Notes: generated by a model not told the origin, from the letters alone. A DNA stretch of 43,029 bases from JAIOTH01 sp964639335 (GCA_964639335.1 CAZXCJ010000004.1:1-43029); one strand, 5' to 3'; counted from the first letter of the stretch, positions 14,891 through 22,619 are shown. Numbers and translations are program-made.

Positions 14891-14914
14891 TTTATTTTTC
14901 TAACCAATAAAACT

Positions 14915-15244
14915 ATGAACTATTTTCAAAAATTAAAAATGATTGCAAAGGGTCTGAACAAAAAATATCCTAAAGGGAATGAGCCTTTTCAAATTATTAC
15001 TCGTTTATGCGAAGAAACCGGTGAATTGGCAAAAGAGGTAAATCATTTTGAAGACACCGGGAGAAAAATTGAGAAATATGGAAAGCCCGACAAAAATAAA
15101 CTTGCAAGAGAGGTGCAAGATGTTTTTCGTTCAGCCTTGCATGCAGCCATATACTACAAAATTGAAAAGGAATTAAGGGATTCAATCGACGAACGTTTCG
15201 AGAAACTAAAAGACGATGGTTTTATAAAAGACGACGAAAAATAA
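14915..15244 (+). CDS. MazG-like nucleotide pyrophosphohydrolase
   Basis: The 109-residue helical protein has the metal-binding signature of the MazG/all-alpha NTP pyrophosphatase superfamily: EETGELAKE near residue 30 and REVQDVFRSALHAA near 68. These supply the ExxE and ExxD carboxylates. Such enzymes hydrolyse (d)NTPs to the monophosphate and pyrophosphate and clean the nucleotide pool. The single short domain is usual for the small members. It follows the last array junction (14840-14890), so it may be the last unit, although no end site follows it. The sequence just before the start (AACCAATAAAACTATGAAC) resembles that before unit 3. Confidence 0.75.
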   Translation: MNYFQKLKMIAKGLNKKYPKGNEPFQIITRLCEETGELAKEVNHFEDTGRKIEKYGKPDKNKLAREVQDVFRSALHAAIYYKIEKELRDSIDERFEKLKDDGFIKDDEK

Positions 15245-15268
15245 AAGCTAAAAAACTAAAATAAATAT

Positions 15269-15523
15269 ATGAAAATTTTTAAAATATTTTCCTCTAAATA
15301 CTGGCCCTTTAATATTCTAGGAATATTATGCGGAACGATTATCATGTTTATATTTAATTTTTATTGTAAATGTGGCTGGCCTGGGAGGTGTGAATGTGGT
15401 AAGCACTGGATGTACTATCCTGGATTAGTTATAACCATAATTTCTTCCGCGCATTTATTAATATCTTTAATATTTAAAATAAAAAATCAAAATAAAGCTA
15501 AGATTAAAATAATTAAAAACTAA
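15269..15523 (+). CDS. Small Cys-rich membrane protein, unknown
   Basis: The 84-residue protein has two membrane helices, at about 14-31 and 48-70. They are separated by a loop with four cysteines (YCKCGWPGRCECGKHW), a CxC...CxC pattern that could bind a metal. The C-terminus is basic (KIKNQNKAKIKIIKN). It starts 24 bp after the MazG-like gene, so the two may be co-transcribed. The family is not recognised. The ORF is short but has a plausible membrane topology and patterned cysteines, which argues for a real gene. Confidence 0.55.
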   Translation: MKIFKIFSSKYWPFNILGILCGTIIMFIFNFYCKCGWPGRCECGKHWMYYPGLVITIISSAHLLISLIFKIKNQNKAKIKIIKN

Positions 15524-15551
15524 AATACTTTCTACTTTTAACTGACCCCCT

Positions 15552-16217
15552 ATGACTAAAACTCAAATAATTAAAAAAACTGAAAACTATGTAAAAAAAT
15601 GCATGAAAAATCTTCCATCTAATCATGATTATAAACATGTTGACCGCGTGCGGAAATGGGCAATTAAAATAGCTCAAGCAGAAAAAAAAGATATCTTTTT
15701 AGCTGAAATGGCCGCTCTTTTACATGATGTCGGCCGAGCTAAAGAAAAACCTCCTAAAATTTTACATGCTGCCATTGGCGCTAAAATGTCTTATGCTTTT
15801 TTGATTAAAAATAAATTAACCTCCAAAAAAGAAGCTGAACAAATCAGCTATGCTGTAGCTCATCATGGCAAAGGTGGTAAGGGCTGGTTAGTAAAAATTT
15901 TACAAGACGCTGATAAAATGGATGCTTTTGGCTTAATAGGCATAATTAGAACTGCCCAGTATGCTTTTGACCTTCCAGATTATGATGAAAAAAATATCTT
16001 AGGAAAAACTAAATGGAAAAAGGGCGAAGCTACTAAAATTTTAAAAACTAGAAAACACGTTGGTAAAACAATTATAGAAAATTTAAATTACATCATTAGC
16101 TGGTATAATAACTTGCATACCAAAAGCGCTAAAAAATTGGCCAAGCCCTTTGTTGATTATTTAAAGCAAGGACGAAAATTATTTATTCAGCAAATTAAAA
16201 TAAGTCGCCACGTCTAA
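15552..16217 (+). CDS. HD-domain phosphohydrolase
   Basis: The 221-residue protein has an HD domain with the metal-binding series H29 (HDYKHVDR), H58-D59 (LLHDVGR), H104-H105 (AVAHHGKGG) and D119/D121 (LQDADKMDA). The arrangement matches small stand-alone HD hydrolases of the YedJ/YpgQ type, which act on nucleotides or other phosphoesters; the substrate is not known from sequence. The protein is cytosolic. It lies 28 bp downstream of the small membrane protein, on the same strand as the array. The last 40 residues are basic. The hairpin at 16254-16275 lies between it and the convergent HAD gene. Confidence 0.85.
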   Translation: MTKTQIIKKTENYVKKCMKNLPSNHDYKHVDRVRKWAIKIAQAEKKDIFLAEMAALLHDVGRAKEKPPKILHAAIGAKMSYAFLIKNKLTSKKEAEQISYAVAHHGKGGKGWLVKILQDADKMDAFGLIGIIRTAQYAFDLPDYDEKNILGKTKWKKGEATKILKTRKHVGKTIIENLNYIISWYNNLHTKSAKKLAKPFVDYLKQGRKLFIQQIKISRHV

Positions 16218-16244
16218 TTCTTTTTAAATCAGGTGTGGGGACAA

Positions 16245-16280
16245 ATAAAAAAAGAGCAGTTATTCCAAGCTGCTCCTATT
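16245..16280 (-). terminator. Intrinsic terminator of the HAD gene (possibly bidirectional)
   Basis: On the minus strand GAGCAG and CTGCTC form a stem, with a 10-base loop and then TTTTTTTATTTG, directly after the stop codon. On the plus strand the same stem is followed by CTATTTTTTAC, so it may also end the HD gene transcript. Confidence 0.8.
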
Positions 16281-16971
16281 TTTTACATTTTTTTATCACT
16301 TTCAAAACTTGTGAAAGCGATTTTATAATTTGTATCTCTGGTACTCCTACTTTCATAAAATCCTCTTTTTCAGAAGCGCCAGAGACCATTCCCATAAAAT
16401 CAATAGGAGATTTATTAGCGGGAACAAAATCATATTTTACAGTATCGCCAACATATACTATTTCATCTTGGGAAATCGAGAGTCTTTGAGCATGTTTAAC
16501 TATTGGTAAAAATACCCGCGGATCTGGTTTTAAAAAAGGACAATCCTCTACACCCTGAATAAAAGTAAAGAGATTTTTATCAATACCAGCAAAATCTAAA
16601 TAGTTTAAAATTGAAAAAACCTTTTTAGATTCTCTGACTCTTGAGGACAAAATAGCAACTTTAATTCCTTGTTCTCTTAATCCAAACAAGACCTCCTTAA
16701 CATCTGGGAAAAAATCATATCTCATTTCTGATTTACTTAATTGAGAATACCTCTCAATAAAAAAATTCTTTTCTTTTTCTGACCAATTACATTTTTTAGC
16801 TAAAACATTAACTAAATCTAACCAAGAACTACCCCAATATTCTTTTAGCAATTCTAAACTTGGAACTTGAATTCCTGATTCTCTGGCCAATTTTTGATGG
16901 TTTTCCATTGCTTTTTCCGTAGAATTAAGCAGGGTACCATCAAAATCAAAAAGCGCCAGTTTAATTTTCAT
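16276..16971 (-). CDS. HAD-family hydrolase (phosphoglycolate phosphatase-like)
   Basis: The 231-residue HAD hydrolase shows all four motifs: I DFDGTLLN (Asp9/Asp11), II ILSSRVRESKK, III LKPDPRVF and IV YVGDTVKYDFVPA. The helical cap after motif I places it with the Gph/PGMB-like group, which removes phosphate from small metabolites; the exact substrate cannot be told. It is cytosolic. A strong SD (AGGAGGC) precedes the ATG, unlike the housekeeping genes. A hairpin TCATAAAT-7-ATTTATGA (16985-17007) lies in the leader just upstream of the SD. A terminator follows directly. Confidence 0.88.
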   Translation of the reverse strand: MKIKLALFDFDGTLLNSTEKAMENHQKLARESGIQVPSLELLKEYWGSSWLDLVNVLAKKCNWSEKEKNFFIERYSQLSKSEMRYDFFPDVKEVLFGLREQGIKVAILSSRVRESKKVFSILNYLDFAGIDKNLFTFIQGVEDCPFLKPDPRVFLPIVKHAQRLSISQDEIVYVGDTVKYDFVPANKSPIDFMGMVSGASEKEDFMKVGVPEIQIIKSLSQVLKVIKKCKK

Positions 16972-17075
16972 TTTGCCTCCTGCATCATAAATACAAATAA
17001 TTTATGACTATTTTTATTTTCAATATCTTAACCCTTAACTAAAATAAAAGCAAATTTTTTAAAAAAATAAAAAAA

Positions 17076-17092
17076 GCAGCGCTTAAACTGCC
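17076..17092 (-). terminator. Intrinsic terminator of the receiver-like gene
   Basis: On the minus strand GCAG and CTGC form a short stem with an 8-base loop, followed by TTTTTTTATTTTTTT, 12 bases after the stop. Confidence 0.65.
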
Positions 17093-17103
17093 TAAATTTT
17101 TTA

Positions 17104-17484
17104 CTATAAAATTCTTTCCATAACTTTTGCCAAGAAGCAAAGATCAACATTAAAACTACACTCTACAAAATCAATACTTCTCTCCTCCTGTCTGAGTTGC
17201 TTATTTTTTTCTGCATCCATAGTAATCAGTAAGATTGGGCAAGAAAACCTATTTTGATTTTCAATGTAGAATTCTGTGATTTCCTCACAAAAACTGAGAT
17301 CAGTACAGGGGCCATCAACAATTATAATTAACAAATTCAACCCTGCGCCCCAAGAATATGATTCTCTAAAATCTTCCAAAGCATAAAATACTTCACTCTC
17401 AAATTCATCAAGATTTAATAAATAAGTTTGAAGATCATTAATTTCATCAATATCTTCCCCTAAAATTGCTATTTTGATTTCCAT
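17104..17484 (-). CDS. Receiver-like (CheY-fold) protein, probably degenerate
   Basis: The 126-residue protein has the alternating strand/helix pattern of a response-regulator receiver. Strand 1 is KIAILGED followed by acidic residues, strand 3 is LNLLIIIVDG, whose Asp could be the phospho-acceptor, and strand 4 is CPILLITMD. The usual Thr/Ser and the Lys of the last strand (KP) are not obvious: that region reads FVECSFNVDLCF. It is therefore likely a pseudo-receiver or a divergent receiver without output domain. It overlaps the end of plsC by 16 bases and has its own SD (GGAGGT), so the two are translationally linked. An orphan kinase lies at 1669-3906, but there is no direct link. Confidence 0.5.
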   Translation of the reverse strand: MEIKIAILGEDIDEINDLQTYLLNLDEFESEVFYALEDFRESYSWGAGLNLLIIIVDGPCTDLSFCEEITEFYIENQNRFSCPILLITMDAEKNKQLRQEERSIDFVECSFNVDLCFLAKVMERIL

Positions 17485-18221
17485 TTTACCTCCAGATATT
17501 TAGAAACAATTATGTCCCTAACTTTTTCTTTGACTTTTAGAATTGTCTCGATTTTTTCTTCCTTAGACATAAATTTTTTGTCTAAAAAATCAAGAACAGG
17601 ATCAAAAAATTCAACTGTGACTTTTCCAGAATTAATCTGCCTACGTTTTTGTTTATTATAAACAAAATAACTACCTCTAATAACAATCGGGATTATTGAA
17701 GCTTTCAGCTGGCTAGCTAAAATAAACGGGCCTCTTTTAAAAGGCAAAATTTCATTCTCATATCCGCTGGTTCCTTCAGCAAACATGATAACATTAATGC
17801 CTTTTTCCAGGGTTTTCTTTATTCTCCTAATGGTAGAAATCGAAGAATGTTCCCTATTTATAGGAATATTTCCACTTTTGCCTAAAATCCAGCCAAAAAT
17901 CGGAACCCTTAACAGCTCCGCTTTAAAAACAAAACGAAAAGCAATTTTAAGTACAGGGGCAATAATTAGAATATCAAAATAAGACATATGGTTAGAAACT
18001 AAAATTGCACCACATAAATTTTTAATTTTTTCTAATCCTTTAACTTCAACTTCTATTCCACAAAATTCTAAAATAATTCGAGCCCAAAGAAGATTAAAGG
18101 ATTGATAAAATCTTGGACCATTTTTCTTTCCTCCGAGAAGAAGAAAAAATCCTGCAATCAGAGAAATATAAACCGTCCATAAGGATATGAAAATTATCCT
18201 TACAAAACTCACCGTATTCAT
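17469..18221 (-). CDS. plsC: 1-acyl-sn-glycerol-3-phosphate acyltransferase (PlsC family)
   Basis: The 250-residue protein has an N-terminal membrane segment (about 8-30) and the acyltransferase motif H78-x4-D83 (NHMSYFD). Motif II is near VFKAELLRVPIFGWILG, motif III is FAEGTSGYENEILPFKRG, and motif IV is IIPIVIRGS. It would make phosphatidic acid from lysophosphatidate at the membrane. CPR cells often lack fatty-acid synthesis, so it may use scavenged acyl chains; that point is inference. A strong SD (GGAGGC) and a sigma70-type promoter precede it. It forms a two-gene unit with the overlapping receiver-like gene. Confidence 0.88.
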   Translation of the reverse strand: MNTVSFVRIIFISLWTVYISLIAGFFLLLGGKKNGPRFYQSFNLLWARIILEFCGIEVEVKGLEKIKNLCGAILVSNHMSYFDILIIAPVLKIAFRFVFKAELLRVPIFGWILGKSGNIPINREHSSISTIRRIKKTLEKGINVIMFAEGTSGYENEILPFKRGPFILASQLKASIIPIVIRGSYFVYNKQKRRQINSGKVTVEFFDPVLDFLDKKFMSKEEKIETILKVKEKVRDIIVSKYLEVKWKSK

Positions 18222-18260
18222 TGTCTGCCTCCAGATATTTTTTATTATTTTTAATATCTT

Positions 18261-18289
18261 AATTTAATACTAATAAGTCAATTTGTCAA
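18261..18289 (-). promoter_or_regulatory. Candidate sigma70 promoter for plsC
   Basis: On the minus strand TTGACA (18284-18289) is separated by 17 bases from TAAATT (18261-18266, 4/6 to the -10 consensus). The plsC ATG is at 18221. The sequence before the -35 box (CAATTGATTGACAAA) is shared with the promoter before the 3D-domain gene. Confidence 0.5.
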
Positions 18290-18396
18290 TCAATTGAAAA
18301 AAATAAAAAATACACTTTCGGTATTTTAAATTTAAATTTAAAATTGAAACAAGATGCTTAAAACCAAAGTATATAAAATTTTAATATACCATATCC

Positions 18397-18516
18397 TGGT
18401 GGGTGTAGTCCCGCTCAGCCTGCCTGCGCGTAGCCGCTTCGGTCGCCGACGTGCCAAAGCCACTTTGGCGACGGCACGCGAAGGCAGGCGGGACGACCTC
18501 GATTTACCCCCCACCA
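18397..18516. repeat. Nested GC-rich hairpin
   Basis: Three stems are nested: TGGTGGG/CCCACCA outside, GTCCCGC/GCGGGAC in the middle and GCCTGCCT/AGGCAGGC inside, with a further stem around GTGCCAAAG-CCA-CTTTGGCGAC. ORFs exist on both strands but are only shadows of the palindrome. The outer part resembles the ends of a tRNA acceptor (..CACCCACCA), so a tRNA remnant with an inserted hairpin is possible. Apart from this block, 18222-18566 has only the plsC promoter. Confidence 0.7.
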
Positions 18517-18566
18517 AAAAACAAATTGGAGACACAAAATATAATCAGAGATAAATATATACTTTC

Positions 18567-18643
18567 TGGTGCGCCCACCTGGATTTGAACCAGGGACCTC
18601 GACTTTATAAGAGTCGCGCTCTGACCGGCTGAGCTATAGGCGC
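18567..18643 (-). tRNA. tRNA-Ile (UAU)
   Basis: The 77-base cloverleaf begins GCGCCTATAGCTC and ends with an encoded CCA. The acceptor arms GCGCCTA and TGGGCGC pair with one G-T. The anticodon stem CGACT/AGTCG holds the loop CTTATAA, giving anticodon UAU, which reads AUA. The T-arm is CCTGG-TTCAAAT-CCAGG. Confidence 0.93.
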
Positions 18644-18678
18644 ATAATAAAACTCATTCTATTTTTTTGTGGGGGGCG

Positions 18679-18790
18679 TATAAGAGTCGCACTCCCTGCC
18701 TGCTCATTCGAGTCTGAGCCTGAGGGCTCATCCCTCAGAGTCGAAGACCGGCAGGTCCGCCGTAGTCGAGCTCAGCTCGACGAAGGCGGA
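18679..18790. repeat. tRNA-Ile fragment followed by two GC hairpins
   Basis: 18679-18694 repeats 15 of 16 bases of the tRNA-Ile anticodon region (18606-18621). Two hairpin units follow at once: 18695-18755 (CCTGCC...GGCAGG) and 18756-18790 (TCCGCC/GGCGGA with inner GTCGAG-CTCA..GCTCGAC). Another hairpin, GCCGAGCTAAGCTCGGC, is at 18907-18923. The AT-rich stretch 18795-18900 between them has no recognised feature. Confidence 0.6.
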
Positions 18791-18929
18791 AACTATACAC
18801 CTGGAATTAATTCCTAATTTCAAATTATTGAATTTTTAATTAATTTCTAAATTAAAAATTTTGATTTAAATTAAAATTAAAAATTGATAATTAAAAATTC
18901 GACTGAGCCGAGCTAAGCTCGGCGAAGGA

Positions 18930-19073
18930 TGGTGAGTGTACCTGGATTTGCCACGCCCTGCTGCCTTCAGCAGAAGGCGGGCCAGGGAACCAGGGACCTT
19001 TACGACCCTCTTTCGCTAAAGCTACAGAGGGTAAATGTCAATCCCGTTATTCAACAGGACAGGCTCCGCACCC
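18930..19073 (-). pseudogene. Broken tRNA-Val(GAC)-like copy interrupted by hairpins
   Basis: Pieces of the intact tRNA-Val at 19084-19160 recur in order. 18930-18950 matches 19084-19104 with three mismatches, 18988-19005 matches 19105-19122 with one, and TGTCAA (19036-19041) matches the anticodon loop. A 37-base GC-rich segment (18951-18987) splits the T-loop. A 30-base hairpin (19006-19035, CCCTCT/AGAGGG arms) interrupts the anticodon loop just 3' of the purine after the anticodon. The remaining 5' half (19042-19073) does not fold as a tRNA, so this is a decayed gene. Confidence 0.7.
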
Positions 19074-19083
19074 TAAAAACAAA

Positions 19084-19160
19084 TGGTGGGCATACCTGGA
19101 TTTGAACCAGGGACCTCTACGATGTCAACGTAGCACTCTAACCAACTGAGCTACATGCCC
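19084..19160 (-). tRNA. tRNA-Val (GAC)
   Basis: The 77-base cloverleaf starts GGGCATGTAGCTC and ends with an encoded CCA. The acceptor pair is GGGCATG with TATGCCC. The anticodon stem CTACG/CGTAG holds TTGACAT, giving anticodon GAC. The T-arm is CCTGG-TTCAAAT-CCAGG. Confidence 0.94.
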
Positions 19161-19228
19161 AATAATCAAAAAATCCAATCATAAAAAGCTATTAAAAGTA
19201 TAGCTCAAAAAATAATATTTGTTAATTG

Positions 19229-20365
19229 TTATTTCCTTTTTTTAATATTATCTTTAATTAAATTTAATATCTTATATTTAACTTCTTCTGGGAAACCGCT
19301 AATTTCAAAATTTAATAAATCCTCATCACCAGATATTTGTAACTTATCTTTTAATTCTTGAATTAAATCAAAAGAATTGTACTTTTCGTTAGAATGGACA
19401 TAAACTTGGAGTAAATCGGATTTTTTAACTTTAAATAAAACAATAACTTCTGCTTGTGAGGCCCTAGAAATAAGCTCTTCTATTAAATCATCTACCTCTA
19501 AATCCTCTTTTTCATCGTCAAATTTTAGTGCTGACCAGGCTAACTTATTCTCTTCATCATAATTCAATTCTGCTAAAATTTGCCCCCATAATCTCAACAT
19601 GGAAATTGACTTAGTTTGGTATAAATTTTTAATAACCTTTTCTCTGTCAGCCCCCAAATCTATTAATTTACTAGCTATATTTAAGGCCTTAGAAGTAACT
19701 TTTTTATTGCTAAATCCTTTTGTGGAGGAAATTAATCCTGCTAAAAGACAAGTAGCGATATTTCTAGTGATGGATAGGTTATTTCTAACGAAAAAATTAA
19801 AAATCTGTTCTGACAAAGAGCTCCCGCTTATATCTACAAAATTAATCTGACCATATCTCTCATTTTCAGCCTGATTACTGATATTGATAATTGGTGTTTC
19901 ATGGAAAAAATCTGGATGATCAGAAAAAATTTCTCCTAATGATTTTAAATCTGCTCCATTAAAACTTATGATTAAATCATAAGAATTTTTATAAAATGCC
20001 CTAATCTGGTCTAAAGAAATTTCATTGGGACTAGAATTAACTAATATATTTAAACGCTTATTTGTTTTTACATAATCAATATTACTAACTTGAGTCATGC
20101 TAGTATCAACAGAAAGAACCAATCTCCGCAAATGATCAAATTTTAATTTAGCTCTTTCTAAATTAGGAAGAAAGCTATATATTTTTTTCGGCTTTTGCGG
20201 TAGAATAAAATCAATATTATCGCCCTTAGCTTGGCTTAATAAATAATTATAAAAAGCCAAAAGAGAGGCCAAACAATCTCCGTTATAGCTGACTGGGGGT
20301 AAAAGTAATATATTTTTACTATTGTTTATCAATTGATAAATTTGTTGATCTGTGCTTAATGTCAT
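19229..20365 (-). CDS. Divergent DHH-family protein, probably without catalytic metal site
   Basis: The 378-residue protein is a clear relative of the DHH protein at 22999-23973. AGLISSTKGFSNKKVTSKAL.. and LIDLGADREKVIKNLYQTKSISMLRLWG align with TGIITDTGNF.. and LSIGADFSDIAKANIYNKTIKILKLWG there. The catalytic boxes are changed: DGDAIGS is NGDCLAS, the DCAD site is VDTSM, VDHH is replaced around INISNQ, and TDTG is SSTK. It therefore probably lacks phosphoesterase activity and may bind nucleotide or RNA, or regulate. It is divergent from infB across a 220-bp spacer that has an infB promoter with an inverted repeat. The start codon has no SD. Confidence 0.75.
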   Translation of the reverse strand: MTLSTDQQIYQLINNSKNILLLPPVSYNGDCLASLLAFYNYLLSQAKGDNIDFILPQKPKKIYSFLPNLERAKLKFDHLRRLVLSVDTSMTQVSNIDYVKTNKRLNILVNSSPNEISLDQIRAFYKNSYDLIISFNGADLKSLGEIFSDHPDFFHETPIINISNQAENERYGQINFVDISGSSLSEQIFNFFVRNNLSITRNIATCLLAGLISSTKGFSNKKVTSKALNIASKLIDLGADREKVIKNLYQTKSISMLRLWGQILAELNYDEENKLAWSALKFDDEKEDLEVDDLIEELISRASQAEVIVLFKVKKSDLLQVYVHSNEKYNSFDLIQELKDKLQISGDEDLLNFEISGFPEEVKYKILNLIKDNIKKRK

Positions 20366-20417
20366 AATTTTTAGATATTATAGCAATATAGAAAATATTC
20401 TCTCTCATGTCAATAGC

Positions 20418-20461
20418 TATTCTACTTATCCTTGACTTATTTTACTAAAAAAAGTAGAATA
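20418..20461 (+). promoter_or_regulatory. Candidate infB promoter framed by a 10-bp inverted repeat
   Basis: TTGACT (20432-20437), 17 bases, then TAGAAT (20455-20460) is a good sigma70-type promoter. TATTCTACTT (20418-20427) and AAGTAGAATA (20452-20461) are perfect complements; the second covers the -10 box. This could be an operator for infB, or for the divergent DHH gene. The transcript leader would be about 120 bases. Confidence 0.5.
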
Positions 20462-20586
20462 CTTAGTTCTAAAAAAAATAATATTATCATTTTTAGTAAA
20501 AACAGATCATATGACTTGGCCTCTTTGAATCTTTGGCCCTCTCCTTTATACTTTATACTAAATACTTTATACTAAATACTAACCTT

Positions 20587-22563
20587 ATGAATGTTACAGA
20601 ATTGGCCCGAAAATTAAAAACTCCCACAAATGAACTCTTGGAAATATTACCAGAGCTCGGTTTTGATATTGGAGCCAAAGCAATTAAGATAGATGATTCT
20701 TTAATTGATAAAATTATTGAGGCCTATCGTGCTTATAAAAAAAAGGAGAAGATAAAAGCTGAGGAAGAAGAAATACAAGAAATTAAAATTGAAGATAAGG
20801 ATAAAAAAGAAATCAGTCCTGATAAAATATTAGAAATTGGCCATGAAATTATCGTCCGAGACATGGCTGAAAAAATGGAGTTCCCAATTAATAAAGTTAT
20901 GGCCGAATTAATGAAAAATGGAATAATGGTCTCATTAAACTCTTCTATTGATTTTGAAACTGCTACTATCATAGCTGAAGATTTGGGATTTGAAGTTAAA
21001 AAAATATCTTCCGAAAAAAAAGAAAAAGAAATTGAGGAAGAAAAGATGGAAAAATTAAAAAACCTTCTATCTCAAAATAAAAATTTAAAAACCAAACCGC
21101 CAGTAGTAGTTGTTATGGGTCATGTTGATCATGGCAAAACCAAATTATTAGATACTATTAGAAAAACAAATGTTATTGATACTGAAGCCGGCAATATAAC
21201 TCAGCATATTGGGGCCTATCAAGTTGAATATAATAATAAAACTATTACTTTTTTAGATACTCCCGGACACGAGGCCTTTAAAGCTATGCGCTCCAGAGGA
21301 GCAAAAATTGCTGATGTGGGTATAATAGTTGTAGCTGCTGATGAAGGATTAAAACCGCAAACCATTGAATCAATTGAATTGCTTCAAAAAGAAAAACTTC
21401 CTTTTTTAATTGCTATCAATAAGATAGATAAAGACGAAGCTGATATAGAAAAAATTAAAAAAGAGTTATCAGAATTAAATTTAACTCCCGAAGATTGGGG
21501 TGGAAAAACAATTTGTGTAGAAATATCTGCTAAACAAAATACTAACATAGATGGATTGCTGGAAATGGTTAATTTAGTAGCTGATATGGAAAATTTGCAG
21601 GCCGATGCAGACCGCCAAGCCATTGGAACTATAATTGAATCTCATGTTGATAAAAATCAAGGGCCAGTAGCCTCGGTTCTAATTCAAACCGGTACTTTAA
21701 AATTGCAGGATAAATTTAGTGCCGGACGCACTTTTGGAAAAGTAAGGGCTATGCTAGATTATGCTGGGCAAAATATTAAAGAAGCCCCACCGTCTACCCC
21801 AGTTAGAATCCTTGGTTTTAAAAATGCTCCTGAGGTAGGAGATATATTTAGTGCGGAAATTTCTGCTAAAGAGTTAAAGGCAATCAAAAAAAATAAATCT
21901 AAAAAACCAATCAGTAAACAACAAAAAATTAGTTCAAAAAAATCTGATGAAGAAGAAAAAATTAAATCTCTAAATATTATTCTTAAAACAGATGTGATTG
22001 GATCTCAAGGAGCCATAGAGGAGTCCTTAGCAAAAATGGAAAGGGAAGATTTAAAAATAAAAATAATTAAAAAAGGATTAGGGAATATAAATGATAAGGA
22101 TGTTTTAGATGCTGGGGCCACCAAGGCTATGCTGATTGGATTTCATGTCCAAATAGATTCTAATGCCGAAATGTTGAGTAAAGAAAAAAATATTGAGATT
22201 AAAAATTATCAAATAATTTATAAACTTTTAGAAGATATAGAGAAAAAAATAAATGAAATATCTTCTAAAAAAATTATTCATGTAGAAATAGGAGAATTGA
22301 AAATCTTGGCAATTTTTAAAACCCTTAAGAACAAATCTGTGTTGGGTGGAAAAGTAATCAAAGGCCAAGTAGAAAAAGGAAATATTGCCAAAATAATTAG
22401 AGCCAAAGAATGTATTGCCCGGGGGAAGATAACTAATCTCCAAAGCGGAAAAGAAAATGTTCAAGAAGTTGCCATGGGCCAAGAATGCGGAATAGAATTT
22501 GAGGGAGAAACTATTATAGAACCCGGCGACATTTTAGAGGCCTATAAAGAAATTAAAAAATAA
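20587..22563 (+). CDS. infB: Translation initiation factor IF-2
   Basis: The ATG at 20587 (MNVTELARKLKT) gives 658 residues. An upstream in-frame ATG at 20533 lies in the repetitive leader and is rejected because MNVTEL matches the normal IF2_N start. Domains are two IF2_N-type modules (1-50 and about 80-135), then the GTPase with G1 GHVDHGKT, G3 DTPGHEAF and G4 NKID, domain II (about 340-430), the IF-2 domain III, and the C-terminal fMet-tRNA-binding domain. The Lys/Glu linker is short, making this much smaller than the E. coli factor. It delivers initiator tRNA to the 30S subunit. It leads the rbfA-nrnA group. The leader has no SD and almost no G. Confidence 0.96.
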   Translation: MNVTELARKLKTPTNELLEILPELGFDIGAKAIKIDDSLIDKIIEAYRAYKKKEKIKAEEEEIQEIKIEDKDKKEISPDKILEIGHEIIVRDMAEKMEFPINKVMAELMKNGIMVSLNSSIDFETATIIAEDLGFEVKKISSEKKEKEIEEEKMEKLKNLLSQNKNLKTKPPVVVVMGHVDHGKTKLLDTIRKTNVIDTEAGNITQHIGAYQVEYNNKTITFLDTPGHEAFKAMRSRGAKIADVGIIVVAADEGLKPQTIESIELLQKEKLPFLIAINKIDKDEADIEKIKKELSELNLTPEDWGGKTICVEISAKQNTNIDGLLEMVNLVADMENLQADADRQAIGTIIESHVDKNQGPVASVLIQTGTLKLQDKFSAGRTFGKVRAMLDYAGQNIKEAPPSTPVRILGFKNAPEVGDIFSAEISAKELKAIKKNKSKKPISKQQKISSKKSDEEEKIKSLNIILKTDVIGSQGAIEESLAKMEREDLKIKIIKKGLGNINDKDVLDAGATKAMLIGFHVQIDSNAEMLSKEKNIEIKNYQIIYKLLEDIEKKINEISSKKIIHVEIGELKILAIFKTLKNKSVLGGKVIKGQVEKGNIAKIIRAKECIARGKITNLQSGKENVQEVAMGQECGIEFEGETIIEPGDILEAYKEIKK

Positions 22564-22619
22564 CTCTCAATGCCAATATACGAATGGTACTAATGATACG
22601 AATACAATAACTCCTTAAA

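Noticed and set aside
11802..15244. IS element or transposon with its own transposase
   Set aside because: None of the proteins has a transposase, integrase or reverse transcriptase motif that I can see.
18338..18554. Frames on both strands over the hairpin at 18397-18516
   Set aside because: A palindrome opens both strands by symmetry; Arg/Ala-rich translations with no start signal.
19006..19035. Genuine tRNA intron in the anticodon loop
   Set aside because: The position is right, but the anticodon stem no longer pairs, a second insertion breaks the T-loop, and the 5' half is lost.
20533..20586. Upstream ATG for infB
   Set aside because: It adds 18 residues encoded by a tandem-repeat leader; the family start is MNVTEL at 20587.
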